From: Brasenia schreberi
Taxonomy: Eukaryota > Streptophyta > Magnoliopsida > Nymphaeales > Cabombaceae
Assembly: GCA_036023115.1 (NCBI GenBank)
Contig: JAYKKT010000055.1
Location: 11,414,501 to 11,478,500 of the forward strand
Length of the DNA: 64,000 bases
Direction: 5' to 3'
How positions within the stretch are numbered: position 1 is the first letter of the stretch; every line of letters starts with the position of its first letter. Below, in pieces: positions 24,601 through 36,600 of the stretch. The notes under the pieces are model-generated. The model saw only the letters and a list, made by a program, of their open reading frames with translations. It made no database searches and was not told the origin of the DNA. Position numbers and translations under genes: made by a program.

Positions 24601-27600
24601 GTTGATATTGCAAAAGCCAATTTGATAGTTCAAGACAACAGTTTCCACATTTGGAAATGTTGATGTGGTTTATTGTGAGTTATTGTTTCATGTTGGTAGC
24701 TGTGTGGAAGAAATAGCATTCAACTATTTACATTATTGGGCATTACCGTTTATATTATTTATGCCTCATTAACTTCTATAGTTCAAGAGATCGTTGTTTT
24801 GCCTTGGCCAACTTATCCGCTATGCTACAAAGTCAGGAGTATCCCTCAATCATGAGCACTTGTCCATCATTAAAGTTCTCGCATTGTTGAAACTTGAAAC
24901 ATTACCTTTGCTTAGAAGGCTTTGATGTGAAGGTCCGATCTTTGCAGGTAAATCGTTATATATTCATGGTAATTGTTAACTTTGACCTTAGAACTTCTAA
25001 CAATCAAATTGTTAACTTCAATATTTCTTGATATTTTTTAGAAATTAGAGAACCCATTATATATATAATTTTTTAATCATAAATAAAAGTATACCGCTAG
25101 ATCCCCGCTACCGCTATATCAAGGTCGACTACTAACAACTTGCTAACCGCTATTGATAACATAGGCGGGGACGCCCCAAAGCAATGCTCATAATTTTTGT
25201 AATCCATGTTATAAAATCCAATGAAGTTTTATGCTGGTTGTCGGAAGCCTAACACAACCCTCCTCCTTTATTCGGGCTTGGGACCGGCAATGCAAGGGTG
25301 ATCCCTTACATGGGCAGAGTTTTTGAGAGGTTCATTCAATTTCAATAAAATGAATTTAAGGATTTTACATGTTTTCTAACATGGCATTAGAGCCTAATGG
25401 GCAGAGAAATGGAAGCGGTTGGCCGATAGTGGGATATCAGCGACTAAGGTGGAGATGAGCAGTGTTATTTGTATCGCATCATATTGTATGATACGGTTTG
25501 ATATGTATCGTGGAGCTCCACGATACACTAGTGTGTATCACCTATAGCCAATTGTTGGGTTGTATCATATAATACAGTCATACGATACAGGTCGTACGAT
25601 ATGAGCGATACAACCAAGGACCTTTATAAAAGGTCCCTAACCGAACAGAAACCCACATTTCTGTGAGTTTTTGACATTTTTTAGAGTATGTTGAAAGCAC
25701 CCAAGGTGATCTTCGGTAGCTCTGAAGGTATTCAAGGCTCCCAAGGTGCTCTATAGTGTCTGTGTAAGGCTCCCAACCTGGGTTGTGTTTTTTGTGTTTT
25801 TCAGAATTTTTTCCTTTGTATTTGTTGTCTTTTTTGTTTTCCTTTTTTTAATGACAATATATAAAGTTATGAAGTGTGTGGATTTGATTTTTATTATATT
25901 CGTGAAGTAGGAAACTATTTGAGTGTTAAAATGAAGATTGGGGATTTATGAAGTACTTTTATTTTTCAGGTTTTTTATTAAATTGAAGTGTTCAATTGAG
26001 ATGGCAGAAAGGGGTGTTAGGGACTCCCAAACTCGATCCGATGATCCAGCATCATCGGTTGAGGGAAACATATTGAAGGTAAAATATTTATTTTGTGATA
26101 AGGTGGTTAGTAGTAGAATTTTATGTTTGAAACATCACCTATTAGGTACTAGGAAAGAAGTTGCTCCTTATATGGTCAGAGTTATGAAATTGTCAAAAGC
26201 CATTAAATAGTAATATCTATAAATAATTTAGAGTATACTTGAGAGGAGACAACAAAAAGATGATTTAGAGATGCTTAAGGAAGATGATGATGTTGTTGGA
26301 TTGGGTTGTAGTATTCTTTTAATGGTAGGATAGAGATTGGTAGTAGTAGTTCTTGACCACCAACCATGGTACTCAACCTAGAATTCGTATTGTTATAGCT
26401 TTATAGTAATCGCATGAGCAGGCAAACCTTGTAGTGGGCAAATAGTTTTATGATGCATGCATTTCATTTAATACAATAAACAGTTTTCATTTTCATGCAA
26501 TGGTAGATGCAATTGCTAACATTGCTATAAGATGCATTCTTATCAAAATCTAAGAGAAAAACTATTAGATAAGAATGTTCTTGAAGTTGAGGAATAGTAT
26601 TCCACTTTGAGAGATAAGAAAGAAAACATGATGTATTATTATGGCAGATGGATGGACAGATAGATGAGGAAGAACTTTATGAAACTTTCTTGTTTATTGT
26701 CCACAAGATTTATATTTTTGAGATCCCTAGACCTAATGTTACCCGACCTGTGCCTAGAAAATCCAATCGAGACTCTAGACTCCCTGAACAGTTTGTTTCC
26801 TATGATAGCTTTTCACCAAGATATAGAGCTCTTTTGACTATTATTTCTGTTATAAAGGAACTTAGAACCTTTAAAGAAGCCCAATCATCACAAGTTTGGA
26901 TTTAAGCTATGAACAAAGAATTAGATGTTTTATACAGAGCTCAAACCTGGGATGTTGTTCCTAGATCTCAAAACAAAAAGCCTATTAAGATGTAGGTGGG
27001 TGTATAAGATAAAAATGGTGATGGTTCTCTTGAGTGTTATAAAGCTAGGTTAGTTGCAAAGGGTTACTCACAGGAATAAGGGAGATGGCTATTGTCAAAA
27101 CTCTTATAGATGTTTTTATTGTTAAGCATTGAAATATCTATTAACTGGATGTCAAAAATGCCTTTTTAAATGGTTGGCTAAAGGAAGAAGTATATATATG
27201 CAAACTCCTCTTGGTCTTAATATTCCAAACAACCAAGTCTTACGTATGGTCTCAAACAAGCTTCTTGAGCACTGGCTTACTAGGAGTTCAGTTCACCATC
27301 GATCGACTTGGATACTCCTCTCATTCTCGCATGATTCAACTGCTCTTCATCCATAAGACTAATCGTGATGCTTTGTGTTACTATGGCTTTATGTTGATGA
27401 CATGATTATTACAGTGATGATATTTTTTAGTATTACTTGATCTTAAAGCATCTTTGAGCCGCAATTTTGAGATGAAGGATCTTGCCCTCAATTATTTTCC
27501 TGGGTCTTGAAGTTTGTTTTTTCACTCTCGTTGATGGTATTTATTTATCCCAAACTAAATATGCTTCGATCTTATTTCTCGAGCCGTCTTCAGACAATCC

Positions 27601-30600
27601 ACCGAGTCTACTCCTTTTTTTAGAACCTAATGTTAGATTTACACCTTTGGATGGTACTATTACTTGATGATCCTACTCTCTATCAAGAATTGGTTGGTGT
27701 TTCGATTTATCTTATCATATCATCAAGACATTTCTAATGGAGTATTTCTATCTTTTTCATCTTTACTTTAATTAATTGCTTATGGCCTTATACTAATGTT
27801 GATTGGGGTGGTAATGTAAATGACAGGCATTCCACAACAAGCTACTATATTTTTTTTGGCAACTCTCTTATATCAAGAAAATGCAAGAAACAACAAAAGG
27901 TGTCACTCTCTTACATTGAAGAAGAGTATTATGTCATGACTAACACCCCCACTGAACGGACCTGGCTTAGACGACTAGTTCAAAGTATAGGAGTATCATT
28001 GGAAGACACTCCAATTATGTAATGTAACAACAAGAGTGCTATGTATATAGCCAATAATCATATTTTTCATGAGCGCACTAAACATATTAAAATGGATTGT
28101 CACTATGTTCGTGAGGAACATCAACAAGGAAATTTAGCATTACACTATTTGGGATCAGAATATCAGCTAGCAGATATTTTTACCAAATCACTGTCACCCC
28201 ACGATTTTAATTTTTAGTTAGCAAACTTTTGTCATGGTATTATCGTCAGTTTGAGGGGGGTGTTAAGATGAGCCTTAGGGCCTGGCCGAAAGAGCTCCTG
28301 GTGCCAGGCCACTAGGGCCACGGCACCAGGCCCCTGGCTGAGTGCAGTCCCTCCTCTCTTCTCTCCTCTCTTCCTATATATTCTCTCCAATGTATTATTT
28401 TTGTGGTTGATTAATAATAGTCATTTTCATTACTTTTGGCATGCCTTCGTTACACTTGGATGAGATTATAGTCTTTTCTAAGGCTTTGTGATAGTCACAT
28501 TGTGGTGCTGCTACATTTACGCCTCGTCTTCATTACATAGTCCACAATCAAAGTCACGTCAAAGTATCTGCACAGAAGATGCTTCTTCAAGATATACTAA
28601 TGTCGGTGCAGCCTATGTTATAGTCAAACTGCAAGATGATACGAACCAAAAAGATAACTCTATCAAATTTCAAGCCTTGTAGACACCATGTAGGACTGAT
28701 AGGCTTGTTTAGTTAGAAAAGGAAATAGTTGAAAGACTATTTTGCATAATTAAGAAGATAATATATGAAAAGATAGAAGATTTACCTGGTATAGAGTTAT
28801 TTTGTTCTTGTAGCATTCATCAATCATATCATTTTCACATGAAATCACAACTATTCCCATCATATACTGTTCTAGACCATCAGCGGCTGAGAAAACAGAC
28901 ACTGCATCCTCAGTAAGATGCTCAGCTCCATCTAGGAATGGTCTCTGGAAAATAGCATAAAGACAGAATGTCAAGGTCTTGAGACAAAAAAAAACCCACC
29001 CCCACAACCCCACACACAGAGAGAGATTGTTGACAAGTTAAAAATCAATGTTCATACCAAACGGCTTCCATACAGCCTGTGAAGTAAAGAAACAGATACA
29101 GCAACAGCTTGTTGATGCCAGTGAGCCAGTACAGGTGAGAACACAGTTGACTCTTTCCTCAACAGTTTTTTCAATTCTTCAGCAAGTGATGCTAAAGGAT
29201 GCTCTCTAACCGCTTCAGATATCCCATCAACACCTCGCAAAAGCTATCAAAAGCCAGGAAAGCCTTTTATATGTGTATATAAAAGAAAGTTACAACATCA
29301 ACTGAAGCTGGCAAATGCTAGGAATGCATGAAACAAACTATAAATCACATAGAAAAAATATAGATCACATTGCTAACACCAGAAATTGATTTGATGTTGC
29401 AATCATATTTCACAATAACTGCTGGAACTTGCCCTCCAGATGTGGGTCAGAGCTTGGTAAAGAATCTTCAAATTCGTGCTAACAGACACCACAGACCATG
29501 GGAAGTTTGTTTTGGCCCCACTATTACTGAAGGCACCTAGGTACATGGCGAAGCACATGGGAAAATCAGGAGGGACTTGTATCTAAAGCACATGCATAAC
29601 CCTCCCCTTTGAAGGGAAGTAACCCACCTCCATCATGCTTCCTCTCTTAGTGTGATTGTCCTCAGTCCTCCCATAATGTGATTCTTTTAATGCTTGTTTG
29701 TTTTTTTCTATTTCTACAAAAAGTTTTACTTCAAAAGTAACTTGCTATTCAACTACATGATTCACAATGTGGATTTCTTAATCTCTATAGTTTTTTTCTA
29801 TTTCTACAAAAAGTTTTACTTCAAAAGTAACTTGCTATTCAACTACATGATTCACAATGTGGATTTCTTAATCTCTATAGCACTTTGATATGACTTTCTG
29901 CTTCCACTCCAAAACTTAAATGTGATGTTTCCCCTTCCTGTCTCAACTTTTGTCGTTGGTTATAGCTCATGGTACAGGATCATCGGTTAGATATTTGTAC
30001 ATTTATGTTACACAAAGAGAGAGTGACTTGCAAGGTTAGCTCATTTGGACACTCATCCTTTGTGTTGGAAGGGTAGCTAGTTAAAGCACTTGACTACTAA
30101 AGGATTAATATTGTTCTCCCTAGTGTGACCAACTTTTGCCTTTTCTGGAAGACCAGCGAAGGGTTGGCATGTGACACATTATGAACTGAACTCCCAAGCT
30201 AACAAGCTTGTCCTCATAAAATTTCCAAATGCACGTTCATTACAGGTAAAAGCGTTGACCTTGAAATGGTCCAACTTTACCTTGCTAGACCTTTCTCAAA
30301 CTATTTACAGGTCTTATCACACATACATGTATCATATAATGCAGTGTATGTGTTTGATGCCTACTAGTTTTCTGTCACTTCATTCAGTTTCACTGGATGC
30401 CAATGTTATCCGTATCGCACCGTACGACTCCGATACGATACACCATAGTATATCGTTTTTAAGTAATTATTGCACCATATCGCACGATACGCCCAGGGAC
30501 CCTTATAGCCGAACCGAAACCCGCAATTTTCGCGGGTTTCCTCTCTCTCATCGACTTCTCCAAGCCTCCTATACGACGTTCTTCGCCTCCTTGGTGTTCA

Positions 30601-33600
30601 AAGCTCCAAAAGTATGCTCTACGGTGTCCGTGCAAGCCTCCCTTCTCAGATTTAAGTATATTTTTAGTGTTTTTCTTCAATTTTAAGTGTTTTTCTTCAA
30701 TTTTTCCTTTTTATTTGTTGTTTTTTTGTTTATTTGTATTTTTCTTTTTTTGAATGATAAAATATGAAGTTATTAAGTGTGTGGATATGATTTTTATTGC
30801 ATTCATGATTTGGGAGACACTCTATTTGAGTGTTATTTGATGATTGGGGATTTACAAAGTGCTTTTATTTTAAGGTTTTTGTTTGAATTAAAGTACTCAA
30901 TTGAGATGGCAGGAAGGGGTGGTAGAGACTCCCATTCAAAGTATGATGATCCGACATGGTAGTGGGGTACACCAGTTAAGGGTTCTAGGTTAAAGATCAG
31001 ATGCTTATTTTGTGAGAGGGTGATTAGAGGTAGAATTTCAAGGTTGAAACACCACCTAATAGGGACCAGGAAAGAGGTTGCTCCATGCATAGGCAGAGTT
31101 AGAAGTTTGCCAGAAGGTATTAAATGATAATGCCTGCAGATGATTGAGAGTATAAAAGAAAGGAGACAACAAAATGATGATTTGGAAATGTTTGAAGAAG
31201 ATTATGATGCTACTAGATTTGGATTCACTGATAGTTTGCCTTCAGATGGTAGAATAGATATTGGTAGTAGCAGTTCACGAGCACCTAGCATGAGAAAGAG
31301 GGTTGCTAAAGACTTTGATGGTGGTAGAAGAAGAAGTTCAGGAAGGAGTAGAGGAAGATCTTCTTCTAATATACATTCTTTTTTTTCTCCTACTACTACA
31401 CCTGATGCTCAACCTGCAATTCGTGCTGATATGGTTTTAGAACAGTTGTATGATCAGGCAGACCTTGCAATAGGCATATGGTTTTATGATGCATGCATTC
31501 CATTCAATGCAGCAAATAGTTTTCATTTTCAAGCAATGACAGATGTAATTGCTAACATCGGTCCTGAATACAAGTTGCCCTCTTATCAGAAGTTGAGAGG
31601 GAAGATATTAGATCAAACAGTCATTGAAGTGCAAGAATATTGTTCGACTTTGAGACAGTCGTAGAAGGAAACGGGATGCACTATCATGGCAGATGGATGG
31701 ACAGATAGGCGATGAAGGACATTGTTAAACTTTCTTCTATATTGTCCTAAAGGACTTATGTTTTTGAGATCTTTAAATATGTCAGAGACAAACTTCTTAT
31801 TTGTACAAAGTATTGTGAGACAGAAGCAAGCTTTGAAGAGAATGTTCTCAGATGAGTGGCAACAATTTGCAGAGTTGCCTTAGAATAGAAGAAATAGAAA
31901 GTTGAATGAGATTCTAGAGACAGTTTTCAGAAGTATATTTTGGAATGCATGTGTTAGATTGTTGAAAATTACCGATCCTTTAGTGAAAGTTTTGAGATTG
32001 ACTGACAGCGAGGAGAAACCATCTATGAGCTACCTTTATGAAGCCATGAATAGGGCAAAAGAAGCCATCAGAAATAATTTTAATGGAAAAAGAGAGATTA
32101 TGTGCCCGTGTGGAAAATAATTGATAATAAATAGAATAAACAATTGCATCAGCCTATTCATTCATGAGCCTATTATCTAAACCCATCATTCAGATACTCA
32201 GCAACCTTCAAAAGGGACGGTGAAGTTAATAGAGGAATCATTGATTGTATTGATAGATTAGTCCCTAATGAAAGCATAGCAGATGTTATACATCAAGAGA
32301 TGGATATTTATGATAATGCTCTTCACTTGATGGGTTTGCGTGTAGCAATTCACAACCGCACTACGATGTGTCCAGGTAAATTATTTATTTTTATATTTAA
32401 GTTGTATCTTATATTAGTGTGGATTATGTCTCTAATGTTTGTCTTTTTCTACAGATGTTTGATAGAATAGGTTTGGAACTGATTGTCCGAACCTTAGAGA
32501 TTTTACAGTAAGAGTCTTGAGCCAAACCTTTAGTGCAACAGGTTGTGAAAGAAATTGAAGTGTTTTTGAACACATCTATATAAAGATGCGCAACAGGTTA
32601 GAACATAAAAGACTAAATGATTTAGTTTTTATTCGTTGCAACATGCGTCTTCGTGAAAGGTAATGTTGTATTACTATTACTTAAATGTTCAATTCAATAA
32701 ATTATTTAACTTTAATTGTTAATATTATTTACTAATTGTTTATCTTTGTTTGTTGTAGGCAATTAAAAAAAGTAAATAGACAAGAAAGCCAATTTGATCC
32801 AATAAGTTTGGATAATTTTGATATATTAGAAGATTGTGTTATAGAAGACAGTGAAGAAAATGCCCTCCTAACTGAAGAAGACATTGCATGGATTAATTTG
32901 GAAGGAGCGCAACAACAATATCAAGGAGATTCAGAATTTGATTTCCAAGCAGAAGGTGTTGTTGATGATGATGAGGAGGATCTCCAACAAGGAGAAGAAG
33001 AAGATTATTTAGTTGATGATCCTGATTACAATTTGTAAAATGTAAATGTATTTCATTTTTTTATTCAAAATATGTAAATTTAGATGCAATTGTTCAACTA
33101 AACTTTGCATTATATGAATTTAAAGTAATTACCAGATTTTTCTTGATTTTTTTCAGGGGTTTTTTTTTACGATACGGGCTATACGATACGATATGATACG
33201 CCCGTATCGTGGAGCCCAGCGATACGCTATACAATACGCATCAGACAACACTGTTGGATGCCCATAAATGTTACCTTCATCATGTGCAACATGATTAATT
33301 TTATACATAATTGAGCACCTTTATCATCTTTCTATAAAAAAATTGTTTATCAAGAATCACGGAAATACCCATCATCAACAATAACCAAGCCTTCCCCCAC
33401 TAGGTGGGGTTTGCTACATGAATTCTTTGATGTAATAGACTCATAGCCATGCAATTTTGTGCCAAAACGATAATTATCTACAAAAAAGTCATATCATGTT
33501 TAATAGTTTCTTTCAAACACTTCTGTGGTGTTTCACTCTCATTTAAATTGTTCAAACATCTAGTCTCTCCATACCTTCTTGAGCTCCCTTTTGTCTCCTT

Positions 33601-36600
33601 TCTATGAGGCTAAACCATCTTAAATGTGTGTCTCATCTTATTTTTGTTGATGCTATCCCAACTTTTTCTCTAGTAACCTCATTATACGTACAATCTTTCC
33701 TTGTGTAGCACACATCCACCTCAATATATTCATTTCTTATATGGTCACACATTTCTTGATACTCAATCATAAGCCTTTTCTAAATTATGCCATGTACATG
33801 TTTTTTTTTGTACTCTAAAATATTCCAATTGAATCTCAACAAGTGAATAGCCTCAATAACATATCTTTATAGCATGAATGTAAATTGTTGTTTTTTTGTT
33901 GTCTCAACCTTCTCTTGATAATGTTTTCCCATAGTGGTATACCTCACTTCTTTTACTTTTCTAGTATTTATTGTTGTAGTATTTCACATTTCTTAAGATT
34001 GGCACACATTGCATCCCTCACAAAATGATAGAAAATGTGATCGAGATGTTACACATAGATTAATGCCGGTTGAATAAAATGGAGAGGGGCATCTGGTATT
34101 CTATGTGATAAAATGATATCAATGAAGTTGAAAGGTAAATATTATAGAACGGCAATTAGACCTGCTATGTTTTATGGTTTTGGGTGTTTCAGCAATTAAT
34201 CATCAACATGTACAAAAGTTGTTTGTAGGAGAAATGAAGATGTTGAGATGGATGAGCGGTCATTCAAGGAAAGAAAGACCGTATACATAATGAGGTTATT
34301 AGAAACAAATTGGGAGTAGAATAGAGGATAAAATGAGTTAAAATCGTTTAAGATGGTTTGGAAATATAGAAAGATGATCTAAGGATGCTCTCGTAAGATT
34401 ATATGAAAAACTAGATTGTGAAAATAATAAAAGAGGAAGAGGATGACCACAAAAGTGTTGGAAAGAAACAATAAAGAATGATATGGTATATTGAGTTAAC
34501 TGCTAGCATGGCACATGATAGGGCCCTATGGAAACAAAGAATCCATGTAGCTGACCCCATCTAGTATGGGAAAAGGCTTAGTTGTTGTTGTTGTATTTCA
34601 CATTTCTTGATCACTGAGGTTCCACCATTTAGTATGAGTACCTCCATGTTCTATTTATCCCTTTGCCCATTTCTTTGCATGTAAGCCCATAATTAATAGT
34701 GTGGATGTCAAGTAGTTAAACAAGTCACTCTTACAAATAATGAAATGTTCATCTCGCTTCTTGAGAAAAAATATTTGTAATAAGATCATATATTATAGCA
34801 AAATTAAGAATTTCCTTCAACATTTTGCTCTCCAAAGCCATAGTTTTTGGTATTTGAATGCCTTTTTACCATATGTCTATTAATCGCCTCCTAAACATAC
34901 CAATTCTCTTTCTAAGAGACTTTGTATCACCTTATCTAACACTTCCCACAATACCTTTTTTCATGATATTTTAAAATCCTACTTCAGGAGCATAAGCACA
35001 TACCATGTTCAAAGTCTCTCCTCCTAAAGTTAAACTTGTTGGTTTACCTCTACTACATCATCCTTTAACACAATATTCAAACCCATCGTTAAAATACAAG
35101 TAATCAAGCACCAGGGCACTCGAGCCACCGGGGCTACTTTTAGCAGCTAGTAGTTCAATGTTGTTGGCTGCCCATTATTACTCTCTCTCTCTTTTCTCTC
35201 TTCCCCATTCTATAAATACTTACCTTGTAAATAATAAATTAAAAGCCTTCGTGGATAAATAATATACATTCTTTTGAGTGTATTTAACTCCGGCCATGCA
35301 AGGGTTGCACCCAAGCCCGAATAAAGGATGAGAGTTGTGGTAGGTTTCCAATAGCCTGCGTAAAATGTTATCGGATTTATCTACTATGGATTCTACGAGT
35401 ATTATCCGTATCACATCGTAAATACAGTATCGTAAGACTCCATGATATGATACATGATATTGTATCGTATAAGATACAGTATTGCGTTGTATCATGTGAT
35501 ACAGCCTGTATCGCATGATAGAGAGCGTATCGGGAATCTTTTATAAAGATCCCTAGCCAAACAGAAGCCCTCATTTTTATGAGGTTTCCGACTTTCGTTA
35601 TGGGTCTTAAAGCTCTTCTAAGGTGACTTCCAACTAGAATGAGGTATCTCTAACAGTTTTCCAAGGTCTCCAATGCCACCATCACTCTGTTAGTAGCAAC
35701 ACCAACACTCAGGTTGCTGCAGTATAGGTTTTTTTATTTTTTCCCTTTGTATTTGATGTTTTCTTGTGTTAGTTATTTTTTCTTTTTTTAAATGACAATA
35801 TATGAACTTATGAAGTGCGTGTGAATATCCTTTCATTATTTTTGTGAAGTGGGAGACACTCTAGCATTTTTGTGGTTTATGAAGTGAAGATTGGGAATTT
35901 ATGAAGTACTTTTATTTTCAAGTTTATTAAGATTGAAGTGTTCAATTGAGATGGAAGGAAGGGGTGTTAGGGACTCCCAATCTCAGTCCAATCATCCGGC
36001 ATGGTAGTGGAGTACAACAGTTGAGGGAAACAAATTGAAAATAAGATGTATTTTTTTGTGAGAAAGTTATTAGTGGTAGAATTTCTCGTTTAAACATCAC
36101 TTAGCATGTACCAGAAAAGAGGTTGGTCCTTGCACAAGTAAAGTTAGGAAAGTGTCAAGAGTCATTAAATGACAATTTTTACAAATGATTGAGAGTAGAG
36201 TTGAGAAGAGACAATAAAAGGATAATATAGAGATGGTTGAGGAAGAGGATGATATTGTTGGACTTGGTGATAGCATCCCTTTTGATGCTAGGACAAAAGT
36301 TGATAGTAATAGTTCTTGACCGTCAACTAATGGGAAGGGTGTTGTTAAGAGGGTGGAAGTGGTAGAGAGGAAGCTTGAGAAAGATCTTCTAGCATACAGT
36401 CATTTTTTCTGCTAGTACTAGATCTTATGTTAAACCTGAAATTTGTGTTGCTATGATTTCAGAGCAATTGCATGAGCAAGCAGATCTTACAGTAGGAAGA
36501 TGGTTTTATAATACATGCATTCCATTTAATGTAGCAAATTCTTTTTATTTTCAAGCAATGGTAGATGCCATTGCTAACATTGGTCCAAGGTATAAGATGT

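Larger units (their letters stand above)
22389..25163 (+). mobile_element. TIR DNA transposon (hAT-like) carrying SCC2 gene fragments
   Basis: Ends are inverted repeats (CCTATGTTATCAATAGCG at left, its complement CGCTATTGATAACATAGG at right, one mismatch at the inner end). Flanking 8-mers GACAGAGA (22381-22388) and GGCGGGGA (25164-25171) look like one 8-bp target duplication changed by three transitions, and the LINE F leader continues in register across it. The left 150 bp is a cluster of CGCTATAGCG-type palindromic motifs, as in hAT subterminal regions. No transposase is present; instead it holds exons and introns of a host gene (see the SCC2 entries). Whether it is hAT or another superfamily is not certain. 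Confidence 0.8.
20233..25325 (-). mobile_element. LINE copy F, 3'-truncated, split by a TIR element
   Basis: Outer parts 20233-22388 and 25172-25325. From right to left: the leader 5' end (ACTCTGCCCATG complement at about 25320), then, after the inserted element, endonuclease ([29 protein letters not shown]) and reverse transcriptase up to [20 protein letters not shown]. It stops at the LIRD codons, before FADD. Many stops and frameshifts. Confidence 0.9.

Noticed and set aside
29694..29888. 64-codon open frame with repeated peptide
   Set aside because: Produced only by the 90-bp tandem duplication in an intron.
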